Shown: positions 47,004 through 58,879, numbered from the stretch's first letter. The stretch is DNA of 64,000 nt from an uncultured Methylophilaceae bacterium (GCA_903870995.1 CAIQFD010000056.1:25640-89639); one strand, 5' to 3'. Made by a program: numbers and translations. The notes: generated by a model from the sequence alone, not told the origin.

Positions 47004-50000
47004 TTAACCCTGCTCTTCTTTAGGCTCCCACTTCCTTCCCTTAATCTCATCTGAGAATAGTGGGAAAAGTAGTGGAAGTAGCAATAGTGTAAAGAACGTT
47101 GCTGTAATCAATCCTCCCACAATGACCACAGCAAATGGCCGTTGTGTTTCAGAGCCAATCCCATGAGAAAGCGCCGCAGGTAATAAACCTATGCCTGCCA
47201 TTAAAGCCGTCATCAAAATAGGGCGTAACCTTACGACAGCGCCTTCTAAAATGGCATCAGCAACATTATGCCCTTCTAAAATTAAATGCTTAATCTGCTC
47301 AACCATGATGACGCCATTTTGTACCGATATACCAGCTAACGCAATGAATCCTACGGCAGCTGATATTGATAAGTGCAAGCCCGCGATGCCAAGGCCAGCA
47401 AGGCCTCCAATGAGAGTAAATGGAATCATGAGTAAGACGAGTAGGGCATTGAGCACCGAACGAAATGCCATAAATAAAATCACGAAAATCAACATGAGTG
47501 ATAGTGGAACAATCACTTTTAAGCGGTTCATTGAGCGTTGTTGATTTTCAAATTGACCACCCCACGTCATGGTGTAACCATTTGGCAATTTTACTTGCGA
47601 CTTAACTTTGTCCATTGCCTCTTGCACAAAGCTGCCTTGGTCACGGTCAATTAAGTTGGCTTTTACTGCCACAATCCGGGAAACACCTTCGCGACCAACA
47701 CGTGAAGCCCCTTGTTTAATGGTGACATCTGCAATTTCACTCAGCGGAATACTGCCAGCGTTATTGGGTAAAGCAATAGGCAATTCATTGATGTCATCTA
47801 GCGCATCACGGAACTCGCGTTGTAGCCTTAATGTGACATCAAATCGACGATCGCCATCGTAAAACGTATTGGCAGCGGTACCCGCTAAAGCGGTTTGCAC
47901 GGAGGCATTAACATCATTGACAGACATGCCATAACGCGCCAACTTATCTCGGTTTAATGTGATGTCTAATTCAGAATTACCAGAAATCCGAACCGCTGCG
48001 ACATCCGTCGACCCTTGAATAGAGTTCAAAACGCTCACGACTTGGTTGGCCTTATTTTCTAAAATGGCTAAATCTGGGCCAAATATTTTGACAGCAATTT
48101 CACCCTTTACGCCAGAGAGTGCCTCTTCAACGTTATCTTGAATCACTTGAGAAAAATTGGTTGGGATGCCAGGAATTCGATGAATTTTTGCTGACATGTC
48201 GCTAACTAATGCCTCTTTGTTAGCAAAGTGCCACGTGTCCTTAGGTTTTAAGTCTGCCAATATCTCAATGTTATTTGGCCCTTTTGGATCTGTGCCATCA
48301 TCAGGCCTTCCTACATGGCTCACCACTAAATTAACTTCTTTGTAGCTATTCAGAACTTTCCTGATTTGGCGCTCAATATCTTTAGTTTTTTCTAGCCCCG
48401 TTGATGGTGGCATGCTGATGGTGAGCCAAATATTTCCTTCATCTAACTTAGGTAAGAACTCTGAGCCCAACATCGGTGCTAATGCGATAGAGACTGCCAA
48501 TAAAGATAATGAAAGTATGATGACGGTTAATCGAATTTTTGCCACTTTGAGTAGTGCTCTTCGATACCACTCTTGAATTGCGTGCATCCAATGGCTGTGT
48601 TTCTCTGCCATATCCGTGCGGCGCATTAAATAGGACATTAAAGCTGGTAGAAGTGTGAGTGTGAGCAAGATAGAACCCAATAGCGCAAAACTCAAAGTAA
48701 ATGCCATGGGCGAGAATATTTTTCCCTCAACGCGTTGGAATGTGAAGATTGGTAAGAAGGCTAAAATAATAATAATTTTAGAAAATAGGATGGGGCGACC
48801 CATTTCAATGGCCGTGTTTTTTAGGCTACTGATGCGCCATGAGTATGTGCCGTGATGGGGGAACTCCTCCACATGCGCTAACGCTAGTTTTACCATCAAT
48901 GCCTCGACGAGCACTACCGCACTGTCAATAATAATCCCGAAGTCTACTGCGCCCAGTGAGATGAGGTTGGCAGAAACGCCGCGCATGTCCATGACGATAA
49001 ATGCAAATAGCAAGGACAGAGGAATGATGGCGGCGACAATTAATGCGGCACGCCAATTACGTAAAAAAATCATGAGAATTGCCACCACTAAAATCGCGCC
49101 CACAATCATATTTTCGGTGACGGTATGAACGGTGTGATGAATGAGGCTAGTGCGATCATAGAAAGGTGTAATTTTGACACCAGGAGGTAGTTTCGCATTG
49201 ACCTCATCCACTTTTGCCTTTAGCGCCTCAATGACTTTTGCGGGATTTTGTCCTTTGTTCATCAGTACAATACCTTCAACCACATCATCTCTATCATTAA
49301 ACGCAACGATGCCGGAACGTGGACGGTCACCAATCACGACTTGGCCGATGTTGTTGACTAAAATGGGTTTGCCATCGTGGGAGGTAATCACTGTTTGTGA
49401 AATGTCGTCTAGGGTGCGGTATAGCCCTAAGGAGCGCACGACCAAGGATTCATCACCTCTATGCATTAAGCCGCCACCAACATTGCTACTGCCGTTGCCT
49501 AAGGCCTGATTAACTTGGTCAATGCTGATGTTGTATTTTTTGAGTAGGTACGGGTCTAGTTTGACTTGATATTCTTTTACCGCGCCACCAAAACTGGTGA
49601 TGTCGGCAACGCCTGGGACTGTTCTTAAAATTGGAATAATTTGCCAGTCTTGAATGGCTCGAATTTCACGTTGCGGCATCTCTTTAGGTGCATCAACCAA
49701 GAATCGGTAAATTTCACCAACGGCTGTTGTTAATGGGGCGAGCGTTGGTTGATAGCCAGCAGGAAGGTTGACGCCTTGCAACTTCTCCAGTACCTGTTGA
49801 CGTGCAAAATAATCATCTGTTTTTTCTGAAAAAGTCAGTGTCACAACAGATAGGCCCGTGATTGAAACTGAGCGTATTTGGGTGAGGTGGGGTACACCGC
49901 TCATGCCATGTTCAATTGGCAATGTGACAACACGTTCAACTTCCTCTGGAGCTAAGCCGGGCACTTGCGTCACGATCCCGACATGAACATCTTCCACATC

Positions 50001-50123
50001 GGGGAATGCTTCGATGGGTAAGTTTTGAACAGCAATCACGCCCGTCACAATCAGAATTGCGGTCGCAATCAGCACGAAGGCGCGTTGTTGTAGCGAAAAG
50101 GTAATGAGTTTTTCTAGCATCAT
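47004..50123 (-). CDS. czcA: CzcA/CusA-family heavy-metal RND efflux transporter
   Basis: Large proton-driven inner-membrane pump of the heavy-metal efflux (HME) branch of the RND family, 1039 aa with 12 helices and two big periplasmic loops. Proton-relay residues lie in DFGIIIDSAVVLVEAL. N-terminal FSLQQRAFVLIATAILIVTGVIAVQNLPIEAFPD and FSPMAFTLSFALLGSILLTL are typical. Metal specificity (Zn/Co/Cd/Ni versus Cu/Ag) cannot be fixed from motif inspection. The start overlaps the czcB stop by 4 bp. Confidence 0.92.
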   Translation of the reverse strand: MMLEKLITFSLQQRAFVLIATAILIVTGVIAVQNLPIEAFPDVEDVHVGIVTQVPGLAPEEVERVVTLPIEHGMSGVPHLTQIRSVSITGLSVVTLTFSEKTDDYFARQQVLEKLQGVNLPAGYQPTLAPLTTAVGEIYRFLVDAPKEMPQREIRAIQDWQIIPILRTVPGVADITSFGGAVKEYQVKLDPYLLKKYNISIDQVNQALGNGSSNVGGGLMHRGDESLVVRSLGLYRTLDDISQTVITSHDGKPILVNNIGQVVIGDRPRSGIVAFNDRDDVVEGIVLMNKGQNPAKVIEALKAKVDEVNAKLPPGVKITPFYDRTSLIHHTVHTVTENMIVGAILVVAILMIFLRNWRAALIVAAIIPLSLLFAFIVMDMRGVSANLISLGAVDFGIIIDSAVVLVEALMVKLALAHVEEFPHHGTYSWRISSLKNTAIEMGRPILFSKIIIILAFLPIFTFQRVEGKIFSPMAFTLSFALLGSILLTLTLLPALMSYLMRRTDMAEKHSHWMHAIQEWYRRALLKVAKIRLTVIILSLSLLAVSIALAPMLGSEFLPKLDEGNIWLTISMPPSTGLEKTKDIERQIRKVLNSYKEVNLVVSHVGRPDDGTDPKGPNNIEILADLKPKDTWHFANKEALVSDMSAKIHRIPGIPTNFSQVIQDNVEEALSGVKGEIAVKIFGPDLAILENKANQVVSVLNSIQGSTDVAAVRISGNSELDITLNRDKLARYGMSVNDVNASVQTALAGTAANTFYDGDRRFDVTLRLQREFRDALDDINELPIALPNNAGSIPLSEIADVTIKQGASRVGREGVSRIVAVKANLIDRDQGSFVQEAMDKVKSQVKLPNGYTMTWGGQFENQQRSMNRLKVIVPLSLMLIFVILFMAFRSVLNALLVLLMIPFTLIGGLAGLGIAGLHLSISAAVGFIALAGISVQNGVIMVEQIKHLILEGHNVADAILEGAVVRLRPILMTALMAGIGLLPAALSHGIGSETQRPFAVVIVGGLITATFFTLLLLPLLFPLFSDEIKGRKWEPKEEQG

Positions 50124-51268
50124 TTACCTACTGACAATTCAGAGTTGAGGAGAATTGCACCCGTCGTCACTACTTTTTCACCGACACTCAAACCGCTTTT
50201 GACTGTCGCGTAATCACGTTCTTGCAAATCAAGATTGACGCGACGTTTTTTTAGGTGGCCTGGGCTTGTTTCTACAAATACGTAACTATACAAACCCTCT
50301 GTAATCAATGCGCTGTTTGGAATACGAATCACTTTTTCATGGCGTGTATTCAGTGGTGTGATGCGTGCATACATCTCTGGCTTGAGTTTATTTTTACTGT
50401 CCACTGAACATCGTACTTGAATGCGTCTTGAAACTGGATCAACCATAGTGCCGATGGACTGGACTTTGCCTGGGAAGGTTTCATTGGGATATGCATCTAC
50501 CTGAATAATGAGTGATTGCCCAAGCGACACTTTGCTCAAGTCGCGCTCTGGTAAATCGATAGTGGCCCAGAGGTGATCAGGATTGGTAATGATGAACAAT
50601 GGGTTGGGAGCGTCAGGTCTGACCTCATTGCCCACATTGATTTGACGGTCAACAATCATGCCTGCCATAGGGGCTTTTAATGCAAATGTTTCATTGCCTG
50701 ATGCGCTATTACTATCAATGCTTAAGTTTCTGAGGCGTGCTTTGGTTCGCGCTGATTCAGCTTCCGATTGCGCCATATCTGCTTCGCTAGCTTCATAATC
50801 TTTATGCGCAATGACACCGCCATTTAATAACATTTGGCTACGCTCTAATGCTTTGCGTTTCAAAGACAAGTCTGCGCTCGCTTTACGATAGTCAGCAATC
50901 GCGTTACCTAAATCGGGGGAGTCGATACTGAGTAACGCTTGCCCCGATTTGACACTGTCACCAAGTTGCACATGTATCTTAGTGGCACGCCCTAAAACCG
51001 GAGAGCTAACGCGACTGGTATAGTTTTCATCAAAACTAATTTTACCGTTTAAGGGCTCAGTGGTCGGAGCCACCATATCTGTCACTGTTTCTACTTTTAT
51101 ATTAGCTTCTTGGGGTGAATCCTCTTTGAGTACCACCTCATCAGCACTCTTGTGTGTGGTTGGCGCTGGGTGAGTCACTTTTGGTGCAGCACTAATATTG
51201 GATGCTTGTACGAAGATTGCTGTGGCTAAAAACACCGCTAATATTTGATTTGTTTGTTGCTTCATCAT
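50120..51268 (-). CDS. czcB: RND efflux periplasmic adaptor subunit
   Basis: Membrane fusion protein of 382 aa linking the RND pump to the outer-membrane channel. A signal peptide (MKQQTNQILAVFLATAIFVQASNISA) is followed by a barrel-sandwich hybrid with the LGDSVKSGQALLSIDSPDLG segment, an alpha-helical hairpin (about residues 125-185) and a beta-barrel. An HPAPTTHKSADEV stretch after the signal is short and only moderately histidine-containing. Tandem ATGs leave the precise start open by one codon. Confidence 0.9.
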   Translation of the reverse strand: MMKQQTNQILAVFLATAIFVQASNISAAPKVTHPAPTTHKSADEVVLKEDSPQEANIKVETVTDMVAPTTEPLNGKISFDENYTSRVSSPVLGRATKIHVQLGDSVKSGQALLSIDSPDLGNAIADYRKASADLSLKRKALERSQMLLNGGVIAHKDYEASEADMAQSEAESARTKARLRNLSIDSNSASGNETFALKAPMAGMIVDRQINVGNEVRPDAPNPLFIITNPDHLWATIDLPERDLSKVSLGQSLIIQVDAYPNETFPGKVQSIGTMVDPVSRRIQVRCSVDSKNKLKPEMYARITPLNTRHEKVIRIPNSALITEGLYSYVFVETSPGHLKKRRVNLDLQERDYATVKSGLSVGEKVVTTGAILLNSELSVGK

Positions 51269-51277
51269 CGTCCTTTT

Positions 51278-52600
51278 TTATTGCGCATTTGTGGTGGTGT
51301 CTGCTTCTGAAGCCATTGCAGCTTTCCAGGCGGCGAGCGACTTAGCAAAGTCAGCACGCACGGTGGCTGCATCTAGTTGCAGTGAGCGAAGCACGCGACG
51401 AGAGTCCAATAGGTCTGTAATCCCAGTAGCCCCATGATTGTAGGCAAATTCAGCGGCATCGGCCGCTTTTTGCGCTTCAGTGAGAATTTGCTGATCAAAA
51501 CGATTTAGCTTTTCAGTCGCCGCTTGTAGGTCTGCGTTAGCGCGATCGATCTCAGTCAATGCGGCAGCGCGCGTTTGCTCTTTTGCCTCTTGTGCTGCAT
51601 TTAAGTCAACTTGTGCACGCGCGATTTCACCTTGATACTCATAATTGGTAAATAGCGGAATACTGACTGCCGCACCAATTGTGTTTTCGCCTGTTCCTGG
51701 CATTTGCCCCGGAAAGTGCTGATATTGCAATGCAATGTTTACGTCCCTTGTTTTAAGGGCATTTGCTAGTCTGACATTCTCTTCGGCTTGCTTTGCACGT
51801 GCTTCGGCAGCAAGCACGTCTGGTCGTTGATTCACATTTCTTTGAATAGCCGCGCGCGCTGATTCCTTAATATCAGGCCAGTTATCTTGCGCATTAATAT
51901 TGCTAGCTTCAGCTTCTTTGCCAATCAGATACGCAAGATTGGTTTGAGCTTTTTGACGATTGGCTTGTGCTTGGCGTAAGTCATTTTGAGTTTTAAGTAA
52001 ATCGACACGTATTCTCGATACGTCACTAGACGCAATATCGCCGGCTTTCAATCTTAATTCTGCTGCTTGTATGGTTTTGGCATAAAGTTCAACATTCAAT
52101 GATTGAATCTTCTCAATTTCTTGCGCAAGCAATAGTTCGTAGTAAGTTGAATCTAGGGTTAACAGCCATTGCCGCTCGGCATCTTTAACATCAAATTTTG
52201 ACGCTTTGACTGCATCCTCTGCTGAGGCAATTCTAAGTTCTCGCTTGTCGCCACGCTCAAACAATTGGCTCAATTGAACAGTGCTGTTGAGCGATTGGTC
52301 TTGTAAGCTATTGCTATGATTCTCTGGATTTTTGTTGCCAGCGCTTCGGTTGAGGTTAAAACTAGACACGCCTAAGGATAATGATGGGTTTGGTTTTTGT
52401 GCTGCGCTAATTGCATTCGCCTCGGTTGCTTGTAGCATGCGCTGAGCGGCTAAGAGCTCTCTACTGTTGCTGTGAAATAGTTGTTGTGCATCACTTAACC
52501 TAAGCTGATTCAGTTTTGAAAAACTTTCTGCGGCGCTGGCAGATGCGGTGCTAAATATTAATCCAATCAATAAGAAGCGGCTCTCTCTTAAAAAAAACAT
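51278..52600 (-). CDS. czcC: TolC-family outer membrane efflux protein
   Basis: Outer-membrane factor of the tripartite efflux system, 440 aa, with signal peptide and two OEP repeats of long alpha-helices (for example the KASKFDVKDAERQWLLTLDSTYYELLLAQEIEKIQ region). It is the first gene of the leftward operon czcC-czcB-czcA and begins about 83 bp after the predicted transcription start. A czcR/S-type sensor is not in the window. Confidence 0.9.
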   Translation of the reverse strand: MFFLRESRFLLIGLIFSTASASAAESFSKLNQLRLSDAQQLFHSNSRELLAAQRMLQATEANAISAAQKPNPSLSLGVSSFNLNRSAGNKNPENHSNSLQDQSLNSTVQLSQLFERGDKRELRIASAEDAVKASKFDVKDAERQWLLTLDSTYYELLLAQEIEKIQSLNVELYAKTIQAAELRLKAGDIASSDVSRIRVDLLKTQNDLRQAQANRQKAQTNLAYLIGKEAEASNINAQDNWPDIKESARAAIQRNVNQRPDVLAAEARAKQAEENVRLANALKTRDVNIALQYQHFPGQMPGTGENTIGAAVSIPLFTNYEYQGEIARAQVDLNAAQEAKEQTRAAALTEIDRANADLQAATEKLNRFDQQILTEAQKAADAAEFAYNHGATGITDLLDSRRVLRSLQLDAATVRADFAKSLAAWKAAMASEADTTTNAQ

Positions 52601-52678
52601 GTATTTTTACTTTCTGAACCAAATGCTAGAAAAAGATAAATGCCTAGAAACTAAGCCTGTCAACGCTTTGAGCGCTTG

Positions 52679-52695
52679 AATGGTTGACCATTATA
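52679..52695 (-). promoter_or_regulatory. Putative promoter and operator of the czcCBA-like operon
   Basis: The minus strand has a perfect TATAAT (52695-52690) 90 bp before czcC, with no good -35. A perfect dyad AATGGT-TG-ACCATT (52679-52692) overlaps the -10 and the expected +1, where a repressor would block transcription. The regulator is unknown. Confidence 0.4.
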
Positions 52696-52737
52696 GGTGA
52701 GTTTTTTACAAAATGACGATATAGATAGTGATATTTT

Positions 52738-53391
52738 TTAGGCTTTTAATAAGACGATGACTGCGCCACTTCCACCATCATTCGCTCTGGCTTGTGCATA
52801 CGCAATCACTTCATCTTTTTGCATTAACCAATGGCGGACTTTGTTCTTCAAAATCGGCTCTTTATTGCGAGAACCTAGGCCTTTGCCGTGCACAATCCGC
52901 ACGCATCGTATGCCACGCTTTTTGCATCCAGCTAAAAACTCTGCAACCGTTGCACGTGCTTCATCACTAATCATGCCGTGTAAATCTAGGTTTGCTTGCA
53001 CGACCCAATGACCACGTCTTAGTTTGCTGAGTACAGCAGGGGATTGTCCTTCACGCAAATAGAGAAGCTCTTCGCCGCTTTCTAATTCATCCGCTGGAAA
53101 ATAACCGTCGCTTAACGAATCAACCAGTGCTTGGCGTTCATCGCGAATGAATTGCTGTGGGATTGGTTTGGGTTTGGGTGGTTGATGGTGAATGCGATCA
53201 GTATTTAATGGTCGCGCATCTTTGACTGCGGCTTTGAAGAGATTCTCTAGCCGTTGAGCTTCAGCTTTTTCAGCTTCTTGTTTGACTGCGACGGCTTTTT
53301 GCTCTTCAAGCTGTCGCGCCTGCTCGGCTCTTTGAGCTTGCAACAGGCGCTTGGCTTCTTCTAGATTTTTGATTCTTGAGTTGCTTGTCAT
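52738..53391 (-). CDS. Smr/MutS2-type domain protein
   Basis: A 217-aa protein with an N-terminal Gln/Glu/Ala-rich coiled-coil (residues about 8-55) and a C-terminal Smr nuclease-like domain marked by LDLHGMISDEARATVAEFL and RIVHGKGLGS. This resembles E. coli SmrA/SmrB-type proteins; SmrB cleaves mRNA at collided ribosomes, but this one is not assigned. The track starts at a TTG 15 bp upstream. ATG 53391 has GAGG 9 bp before it and is preferred. Confidence 0.9.
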   Translation of the reverse strand: MTSNSRIKNLEEAKRLLQAQRAEQARQLEEQKAVAVKQEAEKAEAQRLENLFKAAVKDARPLNTDRIHHQPPKPKPIPQQFIRDERQALVDSLSDGYFPADELESGEELLYLREGQSPAVLSKLRRGHWVVQANLDLHGMISDEARATVAEFLAGCKKRGIRCVRIVHGKGLGSRNKEPILKNKVRHWLMQKDEVIAYAQARANDGGSGAVIVLLKA

Positions 53392-53420
53392 GGCGTTGTG
53401 CCTCAATCAAGCGATATTAC

Positions 53421-54440
<1,020 letters not shown>

Positions 54441-54559
54441 TTAGACGTATATTGCGCGTCGTTAAAAATTCTTTTCGGAAGAGGATTTGAGTGGTGGTCA
54501 TTTTGTTGAAAAATAGCCAATGCTTATGGCTGAGCACCATGCTTTAAGTTCAATGATAC

Positions 54560-54568
54560 TGCTATAAT
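54560..54568 (+). promoter_or_regulatory. Extended -10 promoter of ftsK
   Basis: TGCTATAAT is a perfect extended -10 element. The expected +1 is near 54575, only about 7 bases before the TTG start offered by the ORF track, which argues for a later ftsK start codon. Confidence 0.5.
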
Positions 54569-54632
54569 TGAACTTAATATTTTGCAATATATCGCATTAC
54601 TTTTTATCAATCATTTCGAGCGATCCATTATT

Positions 54633-56930
54633 TTGTTTTTCAATAAAAAAACAGTGAATACCTCTAACGCGAGTAAGCAGATCGACCCTGAAAGTAAAGG
54701 GCTGGTTAAAGAAGCTTGGTGGCTACTCTTTACCGTTATTGGTCTTTATCTCGTATTGATTTTGGCCTCTTATTATCATGACGACCCTTCTTGGACGCAT
54801 AGTGCTAGTGAGAACGCCATTGTTCACAATGCGGGCGGTGCGGTGGGTGCCTGGCTTTCAGACATGATGCTCTATATGTTTGGCTTTTCTGCTTGGTGGT
54901 GGGCGGTTTTTGCCTTCTACGCCATTTGGTTGGTTTACTTACGTCTTGATGTGGTTGCGCAAGGTCGCAAACCCTTACTGTTTTTAAATTTCTTCGGTTT
55001 TGGCTTATTGCTGTTGTCCTCCTCTTGCTTAGAGTATGGTCATCTCATCAATTTGCCTGCAACTTTGCCACAAGACTCTGGTGGAGTGATTGGTAATATT
55101 TTTGATACGATGATTCGAGAGTCGCTAGGTTTTGTTGGATCAACGCTTGTGCTGTTATTTGCTTTTGCCACAGGATTTAGTTTATTTACTGGCTGGTCAT
55201 GGATTTTGATTGTTGAAAAATTTGGGGGTGCATTGATTGGTACTTACCAATTTATCCTGAATAAATACCGCGATAAAAAAGACCGTGAAGCAGGCAAAAT
55301 TGCCGAGCAACAACGTACGGAATTTGTTGAGCAAGAACGTAAACGCACTGAAGATCGTGCGCCAATTCAAATTGAAACGCCTGTGCTTGAAATTCCGAAG
55401 AGCGAACGTGTTCAACGTGAGAGCCAGGCAGCTTTATTTGCTACGCTCCCAGATTCACCATTGCCCCCGCTTCATTTGCTTGATGAGCCCAAGGGCGAAA
55501 TTGAAGTGCAGTCTGCTGAAACGCTAGAGTTCACCTCGCGTTTAATTGAACGCAAACTAATGGACTTCGGCATCGAAGTGAAAGTATTGGCTGCCATGCC
55601 AGGCCCTGTTATTACGCGTTACGAGTTGGAACCGGCGGCAGGGGTTAAAGGTAGCCAAGTATTAAATCTATCTAAAGATTTAGCGCGTGCACTCTCAGTT
55701 GTGAGTATTCGCGTGGTGGAAACCATTCCAGGCAAGAGTTGCATGGGTTTGGAAATCCCCAATCCTAAACGTCAAATTGTTTATCTTTCAGAAATTATGG
55801 GCTCTCAAGCCTATGCGGATGTGAGTTCGCCTTTAGCGATTGCGATGGGTAAAGATATTGCTGGTAAAGCCGTGGTGGCTGACTTAGCTAAAATGCCACA
55901 TGTGCTCGTCGCGGGGACCACTGGCTCAGGTAAATCAGTCGCCATTAACGCGATGATTTTGAGCTTAGTGTACAAGGCTGAAGCAAATAAAGTCCGCATG
56001 ATTTTGATTGACCCGAAAATGTTGGAGCTTTCTGTGTATGAAGGCATTCCTCATTTGTTAGCGCCTGTGATTACGGATATGCGCCAAGCTGCTAATGCGC
56101 TCAATTGGGGTGTGGCTGAGATGGAGCGTCGCTACAAGTTGATGTCAGCGCTTGGCGTGCGTAATCTTGCAGGTTACAACGTCAAAGTGCGCGACGCGAT
56201 TAAAGACGGTAACCCGATTACGCATCCGTTCACGCTCACGCCAGACAGTCCAGAGCCTTTGGATGAGTTGCCACTGATTGTGATTGTGATTGATGAGTTG
56301 GCTGACTTGATGATGGTAGTAGGCAAGAAGGTTGAAGAACCGATTGCGCGCTTGGCACAAAAAGCTCGTGCTTGCGGGATCCACTTGGTGGTGGCGACAC
56401 AACGTCCTTCTGTTGACGTGATTACTGGCTTGATTAAGGCGAACATTCCGACGCGTGTGGCATTTCAAGTGTCGAGCAAAATTGACTCTCGTACAATTCT
56501 TGATCAAATGGGCGCTGAAGCGCTGCTTGGTCAAGGCGATATGCTTTATCAGCCGCCTGGTACGACCTACCCACAACGTATTCACGGTGCTTTTGTGAGT
56601 GATGCCGAAGTGCATCGCGTCGTTCAGCATCTGAAAACGCAAGGTGAGCCTAATTATATTGACGGCATCTTAACGGGCGGCTCTGAAGAGGGCGGCGAGT
56701 TAGGGGATATGGAAAGCACAGGTGGTGAATCTGATCCATTGTATGACGAAGCCGTGGCCATTGTGATGAAGACGCGCCGCGCTTCAATTTCATCTGTGCA
56801 GAGACAGTTACGTATCGGTTATAACCGCGCCGCCCGATTAATTGAAGAGATGGAGCGCGCTGGTCTAGTGTCTTCTATGCAAAGCAACGGCAATCGCGAA
56901 GTGCTCGCACCAAACACCAACCAAGATTGA
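54633..56930 (+). CDS. ftsK: DNA translocase FtsK
   Basis: Septum-located hexameric DNA pump coordinating chromosome dimer resolution with division. Four N-terminal membrane helices (to about residue 190) are followed by a short charged linker, the motor domain with Walker [13 protein letters not shown] and Walker [13 protein letters not shown], and a C-terminal winged-helix gamma domain ([27 protein letters not shown]) that reads KOPS. The linker is much shorter than in E. coli. I place the start at TTG 54633 (LFFNKK); GTG 54654 is also possible. Neither has a good ribosome-binding site. Confidence 0.93.
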   Translation: MFFNKKTVNTSNASKQIDPESKGLVKEAWWLLFTVIGLYLVLILASYYHDDPSWTHSASENAIVHNAGGAVGAWLSDMMLYMFGFSAWWWAVFAFYAIWLVYLRLDVVAQGRKPLLFLNFFGFGLLLLSSSCLEYGHLINLPATLPQDSGGVIGNIFDTMIRESLGFVGSTLVLLFAFATGFSLFTGWSWILIVEKFGGALIGTYQFILNKYRDKKDREAGKIAEQQRTEFVEQERKRTEDRAPIQIETPVLEIPKSERVQRESQAALFATLPDSPLPPLHLLDEPKGEIEVQSAETLEFTSRLIERKLMDFGIEVKVLAAMPGPVITRYELEPAAGVKGSQVLNLSKDLARALSVVSIRVVETIPGKSCMGLEIPNPKRQIVYLSEIMGSQAYADVSSPLAIAMGKDIAGKAVVADLAKMPHVLVAGTTGSGKSVAINAMILSLVYKAEANKVRMILIDPKMLELSVYEGIPHLLAPVITDMRQAANALNWGVAEMERRYKLMSALGVRNLAGYNVKVRDAIKDGNPITHPFTLTPDSPEPLDELPLIVIVIDELADLMMVVGKKVEEPIARLAQKARACGIHLVVATQRPSVDVITGLIKANIPTRVAFQVSSKIDSRTILDQMGAEALLGQGDMLYQPPGTTYPQRIHGAFVSDAEVHRVVQHLKTQGEPNYIDGILTGGSEEGGELGDMESTGGESDPLYDEAVAIVMKTRRASISSVQRQLRIGYNRAARLIEEMERAGLVSSMQSNGNREVLAPNTNQD

Positions 56931-56935
56931 GTTAT

Positions 56936-57547
56936 ATGAATATTCGCTTCCTGTTCATTCTGTTTTATTTTTATGCCTTTAACGCAAGTGCTACAGGCTT
57001 GGAGCGCATGAAAGATTATTTTAAGAATATTCAATCTGCACAAGCAGATTTTCATCAAGTGGTCACCGATAAGCAGGGTCACAAAACGCAAGATGTGACA
57101 GGTACAATGCGCCTGCAAAAGCCTAATAAGTTCAGATGGGATTACAACAAGCCATTTGTTCAAGAGATTGTGGGGGACGGCGATAAGATTTGGTTGTTTG
57201 ATCCTGAGCTTAACCAGGTCACAGTGAGATCTTTCTCTAAAGCCGCAGGATCAACACCAGCAGCTTTGATTGCTGGCGGCAAGGATATTGAACGACAATT
57301 CAATATTAAAGATGCAAGTCGTAAGGGTAGTTTAGAGTGGGTCTTGGCTATTCCAAAAGTGGCAGACACGGGCTTTGAGAGACTGTTCCTGGGTTTCGAT
57401 GGTGATGCTTTGGTTGAAATGGAGTTGCAAGACAGCTTTGGAAATCGAACAGCGATTGTCTTTAGTAATATTCAGCGAAATCTTAAGTTGCCATCAGATT
57501 TGTTCAAATTTGTCCCGCCGCGCGATGCGGACGTTTTGGGCGAGTAG
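56936..57547 (+). CDS. lolA: Outer membrane lipoprotein carrier protein LolA
   Basis: Periplasmic shuttle that moves lipoproteins from LolCDE to LolB, 203 aa. A signal peptide (MNIRFLFILFYFYAFNASA) precedes the open beta-barrel fold with segments SAQADFHQVV, PNKFRWDYNKPFVQEIVGDGDKIWLFDPELNQVTV. ATG 56936, with TTGAG just upstream, is preferred over the TTG at 56927. It begins 5 bp after ftsK. Confidence 0.92.
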   Translation: MNIRFLFILFYFYAFNASATGLERMKDYFKNIQSAQADFHQVVTDKQGHKTQDVTGTMRLQKPNKFRWDYNKPFVQEIVGDGDKIWLFDPELNQVTVRSFSKAAGSTPAALIAGGKDIERQFNIKDASRKGSLEWVLAIPKVADTGFERLFLGFDGDALVEMELQDSFGNRTAIVFSNIQRNLKLPSDLFKFVPPRDADVLGE

Positions 57548-57565
57548 CATAAGTGATGTGCATCA

Positions 57566-58879
57566 TTGAATAGCTTATTTTCACCTAATCAACCGCAAGC
57601 CCCACTCGCAGAGCAGCTGCGTCCGCAAACCTTGGATGAGGTCGTCGGGCAGTCACATTTGCTTGGGCAAGGCAAACCACTGCGATTAGCTTTTCAATCA
57701 GGCAAGCTACCTTCCATGATTTTGTGGGGTCCGCCTGGTGTCGGTAAAACAACTTTGGCGCGACTCATTGCCAATACGGCTGATGCTGAATTTATTCCTA
57801 TCTCTGCGGTGCTTTCGGGCATTAAAGACATCCGAGAAGCGATTGAGCGTGCGGAGCATACGCTACAGCAATCTGGTCGTCGCACCATCATGTTTGTGGA
57901 TGAAGTCCATCGATTTAACAAAGGTCAGCAAGATGCTTTCTTACCTTTTGTTGAAAGTGGCTTGATTACATTTATTGGCGCAACCACTGAAAACCCTTCG
58001 TTTGAAGTCAACAGTGCGCTCTTAAGCCGCGCTCAAGTATTTGTATTGAATGCGCTATCGGAAGCCGAGCTTGGTGAGTTACTCGCAAGAGCGCAGGCTA
58101 CCATGGCGATGGATATTAGCCTTACCGATGGAGCTAAAGAACAAGTCGTTTCTTATGCGGACGGTGATGCAAGACGTTTGCTTAACTTTGTTGAGGGGCT
58201 CTTTAATGCAGCTTCTTCAGCCAATGTCACTGAAATTGATATGGTGTTTTTGCAGTCCACCATGGCGAGCAAAATGCGCCGGTTTGATAAAGGCGGTGAA
58301 GCGTTTTACGACCAAATTTCAGCCCTCCATAAATCAGTGCGAGGCTCAAACCCTGACGGTGCACTTTATTGGATGCAGCGCATGTTGGATGGCGGTGCAG
58401 AGCCGCTTTATGTCGGTCGTCGCCTAGTGCGAATGGCGATTGAAGACATTGGATTAGCTGACCCGCGCGCTTTAGAGATTTGTTTGAATGCATGTCAAAC
58501 CTATGAGCGATTAGGCTCACCAGAAGGTGAATTGGCCTTTGCCAATGCTGTGGTTTATTTAGCCATTGCTGCTAAGAGCAATGCGGTTTATATGGCCTAC
58601 AATCAAGTCAAAGCCTTTGTCGCGCAAGACCAGTCTCGACCAGTGCCGCTGCACTTACGTAATGCACCGACTAAGCTCATGAAGAATTTAGACTACGGTA
58701 AAAATTATCGTTATGCCCATAATGAAGCGGGTGCTTATGCTGCTGGTGAACAGTACTTGCCAGACGGCTTGGAAGAAGTGAAATTTTACGAGCCGACAAA
58801 TCGAGGGCTTGAAGGTAAAATAAGCGAAAAATTAGCGCATTTGGCAGAGTTAGACAAACAAGCCAAAGCCAAAAAGTAA
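57566..58879 (+). CDS. rarA: Replication-associated recombination protein A
   Basis: AAA+ ATPase of the MgsA/RarA/WRNIP1 family acting at stalled forks, 437 aa. Walker [14 protein letters not shown], Walker [14 protein letters not shown], sensor [11 protein letters not shown] and the C-terminal tetramerisation region with the [12 protein letters not shown] stretch are all present. The start is TTG at 57566; SD support is weak. It follows lolA after 18 bp. Confidence 0.95.
   Translation: MNSLFSPNQPQAPLAEQLRPQTLDEVVGQSHLLGQGKPLRLAFQSGKLPSMILWGPPGVGKTTLARLIANTADAEFIPISAVLSGIKDIREAIERAEHTLQQSGRRTIMFVDEVHRFNKGQQDAFLPFVESGLITFIGATTENPSFEVNSALLSRAQVFVLNALSEAELGELLARAQATMAMDISLTDGAKEQVVSYADGDARRLLNFVEGLFNAASSANVTEIDMVFLQSTMASKMRRFDKGGEAFYDQISALHKSVRGSNPDGALYWMQRMLDGGAEPLYVGRRLVRMAIEDIGLADPRALEICLNACQTYERLGSPEGELAFANAVVYLAIAAKSNAVYMAYNQVKAFVAQDQSRPVPLHLRNAPTKLMKNLDYGKNYRYAHNEAGAYAAGEQYLPDGLEEVKFYEPTNRGLEGKISEKLAHLAELDKQAKAKK

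Noticed and set aside
54491-54547. 18-codon GTG ORF preceded by GAGGA upstream of ftsK
   Set aside because: It has a good ribosome-binding site, but it lies upstream of the ftsK promoter, has no recognisable feature and could easily arise by chance.
56145-56642. 165-aa minus-strand ORF opposite ftsK
   Set aside because: Fully antisense to the conserved FtsK motor domain, with His/Arg/Asn-rich composition typical of a shadow frame.
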